Assembly: GCA_019671135.1 (NCBI GenBank)
Contig: JAHRHY010000013.1
Span: 1,426,001 to 1,490,000 of the forward strand
Reading direction: 5' to 3'
Source: Linnemannia hyalina
Taxonomy: Eukaryota > Mortierellomycota > Mortierellomycetes > Mortierellales > Mortierellaceae
DNA: 64,000 bases
In this document: one piece after another, positions 33,828-46,169 of the stretch
How positions within the stretch are numbered: the stretch's first letter is position 1
Layout of the letters: every line of letters starts with the position of its first letter
The notes under the pieces: generated by a model
Told to the model about the DNA's origin: nothing
The model's database searches: none
What the model saw: the letters and a program-made list of their open reading frames with translations, nothing else
Position numbers and translations under genes: made by a program

Positions 33828-36800
33828 ATGGATGCGGACAATGATTTCAACTACAACTACAACGCCAACCAACTCGCCAGGAAGTGTGATAAACTTACTC
33901 GGCAGGACCACGACCTCTCAGGCGATCATCGCTCAGTGTCCTCAACAACTCCCACATACACACTCCATTCACACTCACTAGAGAGTATGTCTGAACCGGT
34001 CATCAACATCGATTGTGCTCTTCCTCAAAGTCATATCGAGTGGACCCAGCAATCAACTCACTGGAACGAGCCGAGCGCCGATGATCAGGCGATGTTGGCT
34101 GCTGTTGTTGCTACCGAGGAATCGATGGAGGAGTCTACCAATTCTGTCGAGTATGGCTTGCAGTCCCTCAAAATCCGACGACTAAAGGAGTATTGCCAGC
34201 CAGTCTACGTCCCTCCCATGGCCAAGGCCAACCTCCAAGGTCACGATAATATCTTCTTTTCCCTTATGGACAAGGCTCGGAAATTCTTGGCGAGCAACCG
34301 CCAGGTCATGTTGATACTTGGCGACTCAGGAGCAGGAAAGTCAACATTCAACCGGCACCTGGAACACTACCTTTGGACCAACTACAAAAACGGTGACCCC
34401 GTCCCACTTTTCATCAACTTGCCGACTATCCGAAAGCCTCAGGACGACATGATCGCGAAGCAGTTGTGCATCCACGGCTTTACTGACGACCAGATCATGG
34501 AGATGAAGCGATACCGCGAGTTCATTCTCATATGCGACGGATACGATGAAAGTCAACTTGTCGTCAATCTTCACAAAACAAATCGACTAAACCAGCTGGA
34601 TGAGTGGCGTTCCAAAATGATCATTTTGTGCCGGACCCATTTCTTAGGTGCTGTTTACCGTGATCGTTTCGTGCCTCAGCCTGTGGACCATTACCGACCT
34701 AGTCGACCTGATCTCTTCCAGGAAGCAGTAATCGCATCCTTTTCCAAGGAACAGGTCCACGCCTATGTTGCCTGTTATGTACCGCTGGAGCCACGACCAT
34801 GGGTCGCCGCAGACTACATGCGCATGCTTACCACAATCCCCAACCTCATGGACCTGGTCAAGAACCCCTTCCTATTGACGCTAGCGTTGGACGCCTTGCC
34901 AGGTGTTATCAAGGACCGGCAGGAACTGTCGGCCATAAAAATCACTCGCGTCCAGCTCTACGATTATTTCGTTGACCAATGGCTCGGTGTCAACATGCGA
35001 CGGCTCCAAAACAGCGTCTTGGGCAAGAACGATCAGGAGGTACTGGCGGAATTAGTCGAGGTGGGCTTTATCTCATTGGGTATCGACTATGCAATAAGAC
35101 TTGCTCGGGCTATCTTTGACAAACAGGACGGAAACCCAGTGGTCCAGTATGTCCATTTCAGTGACAAGGATTCGTGGAGGGCAGAGCTCTTTGGACCGCA
35201 GCCAGAGGCTCGACTCCTTCGCGATTCCAGTCCACTGATGCGCACCGGCACTCAGTACCGATTCGTTCACCGATCTATGCTGGAGTACTTTTTCTCGCGT
35301 GCCATGTATAATCCTGCCACTCCTGGAAGTCACAATGAGCTTTCTCCTCCGCCCGACAAGAGTTCCCCTCATGTCAGGTTGTTCGACGCCGAAGGCCCGC
35401 TGTTCAAGTAGAGCCTCATGTCGGAACATTCGGTCATCCAGTTCCTGTGCGAGAGAGTAACGCAGTGCCCCAATTTCAAGCGCGGGCTCCTTGACGTTGT
35501 CTAACAGTCCAAAATAGCTCCGAGTGCGACTCTGGCAGCAACCAACGCCATCACCATACTCGTCCGAGCAGGAATCCAGATGAATGGGACTGATTTCCGA
35601 GGGGTCAAGATCCCAGGGGCTGATCTCTCGGGCGGCCAGTTTGATTCGGCACATTTTCAGGGCGCCGATCTGAGAGGCGTCAACTTTGCGAGGAGTTGGT
35701 TGAGACAGGCGGATTTTAGCACCGCGCAGATGGAGGGCGTTCGGTTTGGAGAGTAACCGTATCTGGGTACAGGCGACTATATTACGTCCTGTGCATTCTC
35801 GCCAAATGGACGTGTGTTGGCATTGTCCTTATGGGGTAGCGTGAGGTGTTTTGACACCACCACTTGGCCGAGTTCGGAAATTTGGAGTCTTAGCCTGGGC
35901 GAGCATGAGAGAGCCTTACCCGTTACCTTTTCATCCGATAGTACGCAGGCTGTGACAAGAAATCAAGATGGTACTTGTACTATCCGGGTGTGGGATCGTG
36001 CCAGCAACCAGATTCGTAGGACAATATGGGGGGACGGAGACGTAAAACCTGCAGAGGAGATGGCGATTTCGCCCTGCGGCAAGCGAATTGCGTCATCAAG
36101 CGGACGCATTCTATGCGTATGGAATGCGGAGAATGGCGAGAAGTTGCTTGAGATGGGTGGTCATATCGGGGTGATTAGGAGCGTGAAGTACTCACCGGAC
36201 GGAAGTCGACTCGTAACAGGCGATGGCGAGAGAATTCGGATTTGGGTTGTGGCGACTGGACAGGTTGATGCTGTGTGGCGGGTTTCTTGTGGACCCGTGC
36301 TTTGTCTTGACTATTCACCAAATGGTCAACATCTCGTCTCTGGTCATGAGAATGGGAGTCTCCAGGTTTGGGATCTAACCTCCCGAATGCCTGGCCCAAT
36401 CTTGCATGGACATACTAGATCCATTACCGTCGTCGCATACTCACCTAGTGGTCAATGGATCGGATCTTCAAGCTTCGACCACACACTACGGCTCTGGGAT
36501 GCCGCAACAGGAACCTGCTTATCTGTCTTTTTCGGCCACACTCGCCCTGTCACCTCGTTGTCGTTTTCTCCAGACGGTGTTCATATTGCTTCAGGAGGTG
36601 AGGATGGCAAGATGCGAGTCTGGGAGACGGACTCCAGCGAGCATAGCATTCCGTCCAATGGCCATACCAACACCATTTACAAAGTCGCGTACTCTCCCGA
36701 TGGGCTTTATGTTCTTTCTGGCAGTGACGATCGAACCGTACGACTTTGGGACTTGCAGCATGACATGCGTGGATCGATTTTGTTTGAGGCCTCAGAATGG

Positions 36801-37886
36801 ATCAGCTCAATGGCGATTTCTTTGGACGGCCTCCATTTCGCAACAAGCAGTAACGGTGCAACCATCCAGCTACGGGATCTTCCGTCCAATAGCAGCATCA
36901 TCGAAAACCGAACATTGCAAGGACACACCAAGAATGTGATCGATTTCGTCTACTCGCCCTGTGGTCGCTGGATCGCCTCCTGCAGCTGGGATAAGTCTGT
37001 CCGATTGTGGGACCTTGACTCTGAAATCGTTCTGCACCATGTCCTTTCACAATTGCCATCGAACACGGACGACAGTATCAGCCGCTTGGCGTTTTCTCCG
37101 ACTGGGCTTCAGCTCGCGACCGGGGATTCGTCTGGCAGAGTTCGCGTGTACGATGTTCAAACTAGACGCCTTCTGAACTCGATGACGGTTCAAGAACCAC
37201 TGGGATCAGCTTCTACTTACTCGCCGCCCAGTCTATGGGACTACGAGACATATGACCCTGGTTCCAGACTGGATAGACCCTCTCCGATTTCAGCAATAGC
37301 TTATTCGCCCAATGGCCAACAAATCGCCGTTGGCACCTCAAACGGATTGATTCAACTGTGGGACATTGTGCCGAACAGATTTGGTGCCAGGCTGGACGGA
37401 CACAAGAGCTTGGTCGGTTGCTAGGCCTACTCTCCTTGCGGTGGTTGGATCGCCTCCGGTGGGTTCGGCAATGCAGTCCGACTCTGGCGTCGTCACCAGC
37501 AGCGGCTATCACATCAACAAGACACATGGTCGTGTACTGCTATTGTCCGCGGGTTCTTTGGATCCGTTACCAGTGTCGCCTGGAACCCGACTGTACCACT
37601 GGAGTTTGTCACCGGCTGCCGAGATGAATCCGTTCGCGTCTGGCGAATCAAGAGCGATTCTGGGGAGGAGGACGATGACGATGATGTCGTCGTTACCGTT
37701 AGGCAGGTCTGGGGCTCGAACCTTGGAAGATTGTGCGTATCGGAGCTGACGTCCAAGGATGCTGCAGGCCTTAGTTCGACCTGCCAGACGTTATTGGTCC
37801 AGCGGGGAGCTCTTGATAGCAACGGTGTTGATGAAGTTGGTTCGAAGGATGGAGATGAGCCCCTGACACCTGCGTTTTTTTGGTGA
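33828..37886 (+). pseudogene. NACHT-WD40 (NLR-like) gene, one frame with four in-frame stop codons
   Basis: A single frame runs 1353 codons from ATG 33828 to TGA 37884 with no frameshift, but contains TAG (35409), TAA (35502), TAA (35754) and TAG (37422). Order: an unrecognised N-terminus (about 130 residues); the family box VPPMAKANLQGHDNIFF; NACHT with Walker A GDSGAGKST (about 170) and Walker B FILICDGYDES; the winged-helix part LYDYFVDQWL; the start of the repeats after LFK-stop; pentapeptide repeats (TDFRGVKIPGADLSGGQFDS); about twelve WD40 blades (for example YSPDGLYVLSGSDDRTVRLW); and a tail. The copy at 1-2313 has Arg, Glu and Leu at the first three stop positions. Either freshly pseudogenised, or read through or edited. 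The first 527 codons alone could give a NACHT-only protein. Confidence 0.9.
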
Positions 37887-38090
37887 TGGTAGGAGAATAG
37901 AGCAATAGTTGGAGAAAAAAACAATTCCAAAGCATTGACCTTGCCTCGTTCCAAGAATTGTGCATTGTTGCTGATTATTATTTTACGGTGGAGGAAGAGG
38001 GCGAAAAAAGGTAAGGGTAAACTCTAACTGAGCCTGCAGTCGGCACGATGGGGAGTATGAAGATAAAATAATAGCCAGGCTGGTGGTATG

Positions 38091-40308
38091 CTAGGGTACA
38101 ACGGTATGAGGGCGACCAGAATTGATGACAGGCGCGTGAGGGTGATTGGATTGAGCACCTGTATGGGGTGCACCAATGTCCTGATACAACACCACCGAAC
38201 GTTGCTGATCCGGGTGGTTTGGTCGTCCTTCCGGAGACCGAGGAGATCCATGACTTGACAGTGGTTGTTGTTGGTCCTGAATCAACCCTTCTGGGGACCT
38301 GACTAATATCCCGGCTTGACTGAGAGGCATCGACCTTGACACTGTTGCTGGCACATTTCCAGAGCTGAGTTCGGTTGTGACAGGGATGCGCGGAGGGACG
38401 GGCGGCGGAGGAGAAGTAGGATTGTAAACCACAGGCCCTTGCTCCGGGTAGGGCTGAAAGATCACTGGTTGTGTTGGTATTGTTGATGATGTTCCTGGAG
38501 GGTAGTAAGTGGGTGGTTGGTATCCGTACACGGCATCCTGGGCATGCTGGCTCTTGAGTTCCTCTACTTGGCGTTGTAGGGCTGCTTGTTGTTTCTTCTG
38601 GGCTTCGAGTTGTTCGCGGAGGGTTTGGAGTTCTTCTTTTTCTTCCTTGAGTGATTTGTTGCTGGGTGTCCCGTATCCTGTGGCGTGGAGTTTTTCTATT
38701 GCGCTGGTGCCGTCGTTGTTATTGGTGCGGTTGGTGGTCGACAGGTCTTTTCCGGAGGCTGAACTGTCATCACGTTGGCGGTGATCCTGTCGTCGTCGTC
38801 GGAAGAGAAACAACACAACTCCTGCAACCACAACCAACCCTCCAACAATACCTCCCACAATAGCCCCCACATTCGCTCCCCTACCGCCACTACCATCTTT
38901 ATCAGTGGAAGAAGGATCTGCACCAGCCGAAGTCGTCGCCGACGGGTTCAAGTACTCAGCCGGTGGGATATACCCCTGCACCCAAGTATCATTCCCCATA
39001 TTATAAACCAACACATCTCCTGAGGCGACAGTCTTGTTGGCCGCCATGCCGCCCCAGATGAGGAGTTGGTCTCCGGCGATGGTGCAAGTTGCGTAGGCGC
39101 GTGGTTCTCCGGCTTTGCCTTTTGTCCAAGTTTGGCTGATGGTGTCAAACATGAAGATTTCGCCGCTCATAGCGGATTTGTCGTTGGGGCTTCCTCCGTA
39201 GACTACCATCCTTGTCCCGTTTTCGTCTATTGACGGAACATTAAGTTTGAGTTTGTTAGACGGGTTGTAGTATTGTGCTGGGTGGGGTGAATGGGCTAAG
39301 GGAGTAAGGGAAATGGAGGAAAGGGAAACGTACTGATGGTCATGCAGTGGTCTGCTCTCAACGATGGTGGCTCTCCCATTGTTTTCTAGACACAAGAACA
39401 AAATAATGTCGTTAATTGCTTAAACACCACAGAAAAAAATATGATGCAAACTCACATACCCTACATATAGCCCAATTACACTAGGAGGGGGATTTTTTTT
39501 TGGTGCGCCATCTTACCATTGTGGACCAAGTCTGGTTAGAAGGGACAAACTCAGTAATGTCCGGACTAATAGGCGCCGGCTGCGTCTCAAGCGCATACCC
39601 TCCAAAGTAAAGAATACTCCTCCGAGGTTGACACCACACGTTGCCATAATATGTCCTTTGCGCCAAGGAGGTCGTCGCCGGCGGGAGGGGTAACTCTGAC
39701 ATGGCGTCCTTGTCGACATTATAGACATCCACAGACCGCTCGTTGATATCCGTATACCCTCGAGCAATGTATACAAGGCCAGTGTTGGGATCTGTGACGG
39801 CCCCGACGCCCTCACGGTACCCAAATGTCAAATTGACCTTTGAAGGCGACCAGTTCCCAGAAGCGACGATATAACGTCGGATGTAACTTGGTTCCCCCGC
39901 CCTGAAAACTATCATTGATTTTTGGTTTTTGGAGAATGTAGCGGGAAAGATACGTTGTTCGGGCCCGGAGGTGAGGCGTGTCCATGCTGGGGAGGAGGCG
40001 TTCCAGGCGAGGGTGAGATCGAGGGAGAAGAATTGGCCGAGGGGGAGGGTGTTGTTGGCGGTTGAAGGAAGGCCGCCGAGGATGTAGAAACGGGTTGTTG
40101 CGCGGGCGGAGCCTGCGCCAGTTACTGGGACTGGCCCCGCGTCAGGGCCTTGTGATGGGAGAGATGAGGGTGTGGGGGTTGATGTTCGGGTTGAAGATGA
40201 CTGGGCAGAGACGATGAGAGGATGGGCGGAGAGGAGGCATGCGAGTGTGGTGATGATTAGGGTGGTTGGCACCCATTGTTTCCGGAATCGTGGATGTGAT
40301 TGATGCAT
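38091..40308 (-). CDS. Single-pass membrane kelch-repeat protein
   Basis: Three exons (40308..39517, 39385..39334, 39226..38091) give 659 residues. A hydrophobic segment at about residues 14-35 ending SAQ is a signal peptide. Kelch-type repeats follow (FYILGGLPSTANN, YIARGYTDINERSVDVYN, MVVYGGSPND, LLIWGGMAANKTV) with many Asn-linked glycosylation sequons. GANVGAIVGGIVGG begins a transmembrane helix (about 400-424), followed by RRRR as the cytosolic stop. The cytosolic tail has a coiled coil (SLKEEKEELQTLREQLEAQK) and a Pro/Gln-rich end. Exon 2 is only 52 nt; its frame was set by GEPPSLRADHCMTI, a normal kelch blade. The topology suggests a cell-surface or endomembrane protein with an extracytoplasmic beta-propeller; the ligand is unknown. 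Confidence 0.85.
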
Positions 40309-42056
40309 TTCAAATGGGCCGTTGTTCGCGTTGATCGTTTGGAAGGTTGTGTGTGATGTGTCGATGGGTTGATGATTATGAGGTATGAATGAATGACCAA
40401 GAAAGAAGAGGGAGGTGGAGAGGAGAGCTCTACCAGGGAAAGAAGTGAAAAGCGAGCTCTATTATTATTTTCTTGTGTCCAGAGTCGAAAGGAGAAAAAA
40501 AAGACGGCGTGAGTAAGAAAGCGCAGGAGGATGTGCATCTCCCAATTATTGAGCCCAAATTTGGTACCATTGATCACCTGTCATAGCGGCGTTGTTGGAC
40601 CTGGAGTAATGTTGTTGTTGTTTTGATGACGAAAGTGAAGTAGGACTAGCTTATTGCAATTGGGACAAGAGTGCCAAGTCTGGTGGGGGTAGGGTGGTGA
40701 GGGCGTTGCATGGATAAGACTGATTGAACGCTGGAGTCCCGGTACCAAAAACCTTATCAGAAACAAGCACTGTCCTCTTCATTCCACCACCAACAAAAAG
40801 TGAGACACCACGCGTCAAGATAAAAGGAGTTTTAATACTTATCTGATTGATGCAGTTGATATTAAATGTAGGGGATTGAGGAGAGCGTTACGACTTTGAG
40901 AGACAGGCGTATGAAGGTGACGAGACCGAGTGGCTTCAACAACATCATCTGGCTGCAACAGCTCTGAGCTCAAAACTCTGGGTCCTTCCTTGAACGTACG
41001 CTGACAGGTGTCGGAGACTTCGAGGAAGGGTCGTACACAATGATAATGATGATGTCCACTCGCACCCAGACACAGCTGGTGTAGGGGGTCGTGATCCTGA
41101 ATGTCGACGCTGTGGAGCACTCAAAAGATTCTTGGGTTTGAGGCGCATCTAAATGAGTGGTAGCATTGGCGGCACGAAAATGGTTCATTTTCTTTTATGA
41201 ATGGGCGTAAACAACACAAAGAAAACTAGCGAAGATATTTTGTTAGTTGACTTGCTCACACATACACACGCATAGCGAGAAAGAGGGAGAGAGGCATGGG
41301 CTAAAAGGGGAGGGAGGGAGCTTTTGTAATCGTTGTCACCTCTCGTAATGAGCTGCACGCTGGTATGCTTACGAGACATGTTAGTGTGGCGAGGGAGGTG
41401 ATACGTTGAAAGTGTTGCTTGCGTAGAACTACCTCACGTCTCTTTCAGTCTGGCGTCCTACCATTGATCATGGAATTTGCACGTTCACCTTGTGCTCAAC
41501 AGAAAATGTGCACGTGACTTATGCTGTAGCTGTGAGTGAAACCCTTTTTCATAATTTTTTTTTTCATCGCGATCTCATTTTTATCGAATGGTTCTTTTGG
41601 TGGCACTCACTCACTCACTCAGAAGGATGTCTTGGATTTAGACTGGACCGGTGACAATGCTCGAGGGAAGAGAGAAGGAAGGCTTGAGGGAGAAAGAGAA
41701 TTTCCTCTTGCTTCCTCCCTTCTCTTTTTTTTCCTCTCTCTCTCTCTTGTTCCGCCTCTTTCCGGCCTTGCTCTGACCTACCCCTAACTCCAACTCTCTT
41801 TTTTCAAATACTCTGTGATTATCGATCCCTCCTTTGACAACGACCCTGTACAGATCAACGCATCAACACTCCAGTTCACATCAGACACCACTTCCTTCTT
41901 CCTCTCCTTTCCTTTTTTTCTTCTCCCCTTCTCTCTCTCTCTCTCTCTCGCCCTTACTCTACCCCCTCGCACCTTTCAACCTCAACAAGTATTACCCTCA
42001 CCTACCACAAACCAGAGTAAAACACACTATATCATCACCTGTATCTCACCCAGCAA
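40309..42056. other. 1.7-kb gap, divergent promoters of the kelch and LARP1 genes
   Basis: CCAAATTTGG at 40555-40564 lies about 250 bases upstream of the kelch start. A CACGTGAC box lies at 41511. From 41700 to 42056 the plus strand is C/T-rich with a (CT)n tract at about 41933-41950, the LARP1 leader. A minus-strand ORF at 41188-40970 (72 codons, starting MNHFRAANATTHLDAPQTQE) is open but has no recognisable content; I do not call it a gene. Confidence 0.4.
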
Positions 42057-45000
42057 ATGGTCGCTTCTGCAGTTCCAGTCGACAAGCACGATTCTCACGG
42101 CAAGGAACACTCTACCACCACCACTGCTGCTCATGTCCCAGCCGCAGCTGCCCCAGCCACTCCCTTGGTGCCCTCGGTTAATGTATGGAGTGCCCGTAAG
42201 GAGGCGATGAAGCCTTCTGCTGAGGCGGATGCCGAGAGGCGTGTTGAGTCCATTATCGAGAACATCAAGGAGGTCACCCTCGGTAAGTTATGGCGCTTTT
42301 TTTTGTTTCTGTTCATTTAGTGTTCCGAGCATGCAGGTAGCCGGCAATTTATCCGAGCGGGGGAGGGTGGAGGAGATCGCACATAGTGCAACAAGAAAAA
42401 AGAAGGACGACTTTTGTCCCATACTTCATTTCCCATCCTACCCAAATGGATGTCCTCATCCATTGTTATCGACTGTGGGAAAAAAATAGAAGAGAGGGTA
42501 GATCCACTGCCACCAAAGAAACCGCTATGAGATAGAGGGAGAAAGTAAAGAGAAAGAGGGGTCACAGGCAGAGAAAAGGATAAAAAGAGAAAGGGAAAAA
42601 ATTTCTTTCACTGTTAGAATGAAACCGACTGGGCCGGGACAGGAGGGATAGAGTGGTAGAAAAAAAGCCATTTCTACACGTGGGGACAGTAACGGAGTCC
42701 GTGTGGGTTGTCTTTCTTTAATACCTTTCTACAATGAGGAGATACATCATGGTCATATCGGATAATATGTATGGAGGCAACTACGGCTGTGAAGGAATAG
42801 GACAGAAAAAGAAGAAAATGAATAATAAAGACAAGGATAAAAAAGGAGCTGTAATCACTAACCCCTCCCTCCGACCCCAACGTACCAATCTTCAGCAGAC
42901 GCAAAGGAAGACGGCAAAAAGTCGAAGAAGAACAACAAAAAGGGCCAACAGTCGATCCCCGCCCTCGACGACACCAACGTCTGGCCAGACCCAAGTGCTT
43001 CGGCCGAGAGGGAGGCCAAGCCCGAGTCCGTCTCCGCAACTGCTCCCATCAACAAGAAGGACAAGAGCAAGTGGACCCAGTACACCCCCAACATCACCCA
43101 TGCAAACCCTACCCCCAGCAGTGGTGGTAAAGGACATCATCACCATCACCATCACCATCACCAGGATTCCAATTCACACCAGAACAGCAACCCTCGTCGT
43201 CGCAAGAACTCGACTCCCGGTGAGGGCAAGGCAGACACCGCTGCTACCCCTGCTGCTGCTGCTCATCCAAGCGGACCAGCTGCCCCTCAGGGACGTCGTG
43301 CCTCGGTCCCTGCCATGTTTGATGACGAGCCCTCCCAGAGCCAAGGCAAGAACACCCGCCAGTCCTCCAACCGTGGTCGTAAGTGGTTTATCCCTTTGTG
43401 ATGGACAGTTACATATTCACCTTCGTCACTGATCGACAGTACACTGACCAACAACCTTGTTTGTTTTGATGTTAATATTTACTGATCAATCTAAGGTGGC
43501 GGCAAGTCCAACGGAGGACGTCAAAATTACCGTGCATCAGTCGGCAACGTCTCCCAGATGTACCAGCAGCACGGTCTAAACAACGATCCCGAGGCATTAA
43601 AGTCATTTATCCTCCGTCAAATGTAAGCAATTCGTCTATTCGCTCGCCCTTCTCTGCAAGAAAAAGGCAATGTTTGGCCGTGTCTCTCTAACCTATTCCA
43701 TTTTTTGCGTCTGGTTACATAGGGAGTACTACTTTTCGGTCGAGAATCTGTGCAAAGATGTCTATATGCGCAAGCAGATGGACGACGAGGGATACGTCCC
43801 CCTATCCTTGGTTGCCAACTTCAACCGTGTCAAGTACCTCACCACAGACCACGCTCTCATCAAGGATGTACTGAAGATCAGTAAGGAGATCGAAACAAAG
43901 GGAGACAAGATCCGTCGTAGAGGCGATTGGGCCACCTGGGTCTTCCCCAAGGAGGACGGCGCTGTCCCTTTCTCGACCCACCGCAGCTCATATATCCCTC
44001 CACCCCGCTCACCTCACCCAGTCACCATATCATCATCCCTCCCTGTCAAGTCAGCGATCCCTGCTCCTTCTTCGACCTCGACCACTGAGGACGACTGGCA
44101 TGTCAAGCAATCTAAATCCAAGAAACGTGGCTCGGTTTCTCATCCTTCTCCGGCAATCCAGCCTGAGCCAAAGTTCCTCGGTGACGAAGACGACGAGGTG
44201 TTCCAGTTTGACGACGACAACTTGGCAGGAGGCGCACGGGAGGGTACCATCCAAAAGTACTATGTCAGTGATGACGATGATGATGACGACGACGAATTTG
44301 ACGATGACACCGTTGCCAAGATCTTGATTGTTACCCAAAAGAAACGCGACCGCTCCCACGGTTCCTATGAGCGCAAGGCTATGAACGACGACATCAACGA
44401 TATGATCAACGAGGGTCTCTACCATTACGAGCATGACCTTCAGCGCAAGCGCAACAACAACAACAATCGCAGCAGTCTTGTCCAGTCCAACAAGAAGGTC
44501 GAGATGATCTCTGAGGAGCAGTTTGCTGCCTTGACCGGCTCTCATCCCCGTCGCGGCAGCTCCAGTCTGAGCTCTAGCTTGAACAAAAACAACAACCAAG
44601 TAGGCGGAGACAGCAACAGCCAGCGCCGAGGCAAGGGCAAGGACAAGAACCAGGCTCCTCGATTCTACCCCTTGAAGGGATCCCAGAGTGCCAAGGGAGG
44701 CAAACAGGATTCCCGTCTACACTATGCCCAGGCAGCCGTCGGATGGGTCTTGGGCGACCAGGCCTTCTTGCAGTCGGACCTTCCTGCCGCTTCGGGCAGC
44801 TCTCCAGCTGGCATGTCGATGGGCTCACTTGCCGAATCGTCTCTGCTGTCGACCTCCCTCGAAGCACCTCACTCCTTCCCAGCCTTCCAGCACCCTTCAC
44901 ACGAGCTCCTGCACGAGAACGGTTTCATCCAGCACAAGTACTATAAGTACCACTACAAGGCCCTGAAGGAGCGTAAGCGCCAGGGCATTGGCCACTCGCA

Positions 45001-45415
45001 GGAGATGAATACCCTCTTCCGGTTCTGGTCCCACTTTCTGCGCGATAACTACAACAAGAAGATGTACACCGAGTTCAAGCGACTGGCGGTCGAGGACGCC
45101 AACGCCAACTACCGGTACGGTCTCGAGTGCCTGTTCCGGTTCTACTCATATGGCCTCGAGAAGAAGTTTCGCCAGGACCTGTTCTTGGACTTTGAGGCGT
45201 TGACGTATGCAGATTTCCAGAACGGACAGATGTACGGACTAGAGAAGTTCTGGGCGTACTTGTTCTATAGGAAGGATAAGGCCCGTCGCAAGCTGGATGT
45301 TATGGCTGAACTGAAGCCGTTGCTGGAGCAGTACAAGACTATTGATGACTTCAAGAGTGCTCATAGTAGCAACCCAAACCCACCCAGCAACCACTACGTC
45401 GTGCCCAACCACTAG
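42057..45415 (+). CDS. LARP1: La-related protein 1 (LARP1): La motif plus DM15 repeats
   Basis: Four exons (42057..42282, 42896..43378, 43496..43622, 43723..45415) give 842 residues with matching phases. The La motif is at about 255-350: [40 protein letters not shown] and [19 protein letters not shown]. The C-terminal DM15 box, which in LARP1 binds the cap and first pyrimidines of TOP mRNAs, is at about 690-825 ([72 protein letters not shown]). The layout marks the TOR-linked regulator of ribosomal protein mRNA stability and translation in the cytoplasm. N-terminal low complexity includes nine consecutive histidines near codon 157; an Asp-rich run lies near 44270. Intron 1 is 613 nt, about five times the others. 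No RRM follows the La motif, as expected for LARP1. Confidence 0.92.
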
Positions 45416-46169
45416 TTGCTTTTTTTTTTCTTTCTGTTGTACATACTTCTCCTTCTGCTCTCCCATGTCTTTTTTTTCCTAGCACCGACATCATCCACAC
45501 CTTTTTTTTCTTTTTTTTCTTTTTTTTTTTTTTTTTGCCACCTCTACTACAGTGTTACCCACCCATTCAATTAATAAACAAACACAAACACCAAACATAA
45601 CCCCTAAATGTAGGTCAAACACGACGTGTGTGTTGTCAAATGAAGCAACTGAGAAAAAAAATGCGAGGCGCATGCCCCACGTCCCTCGGACTGGCTGATT
45701 TGACATTTTGCCACCGTTAACTCGCTAATTTTACTTTTTATTCCTTCACCATCAGTTGCCACAAACACAAACGCGCCGCATACAAAGACAGCATGCGTCA
45801 AGAGGAGTATTTGAGTTTGTAGCATGCAATCGTGCATGATTGAAAAGGCGCCAACTACAAACGTCAAATGAGATATGCTTTGATACATTTGCTACCTTCC
45901 GCGAGCATTCAGCTGAGTGTATAAATGGCGGGTGACAGTTTCTTTTTCTCCTCTTTTCGTCGTTACACTCGTTCTTCCTTCTCATTCATACTTCCTTTCA
46001 CCGATACATTCTCCTGCAGCCGTTCCTCTCTCCCTCTCTTTCCATCTCTCCCTTTCTTCCTCTCTCTCTCCTACACTCCCTCTAACTTCTATATCAATCT
46101 CTCCTTGCTTCTCGTCCTTCTTTTCAACTTTTCAATCCCAACAGCAACAGCAACAACTACAGTAAAAAA
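45416..46169. other. 3' flank of LARP1 and leader of the F-box gene
   Basis: T-rich runs at 45419-45535 look like a 3' UTR. No gene was recognised in between. From 46015 to 46130 the plus strand is almost pure C/T, directly before the F-box ATG at 46170. Confidence 0.5.

Noticed and set aside
33828..37886. Stop-codon reassignment (TAA/TAG sense) to explain the NLR frame
   Set aside because: Other intact genes in the window end normally with TAA (RPL21, UCH37, PL3, mS45) or TAG (NOP6-like, LARP1), so a changed genetic code is not supported.
40970..41188. Minus-strand 72-codon ORF starting MNHFRAANATTH
   Set aside because: It is short, with no homology recognised and an odd poly-Ile run; kept only as a remark in the gap entry.
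42734..43432. A 232-codon Arg/Thr-rich ORF across LARP1 exon 2
   Set aside because: It is a frame shadow: the LARP1 exon 42896..43378 in another frame joins its neighbours in phase and is conserved in layout.
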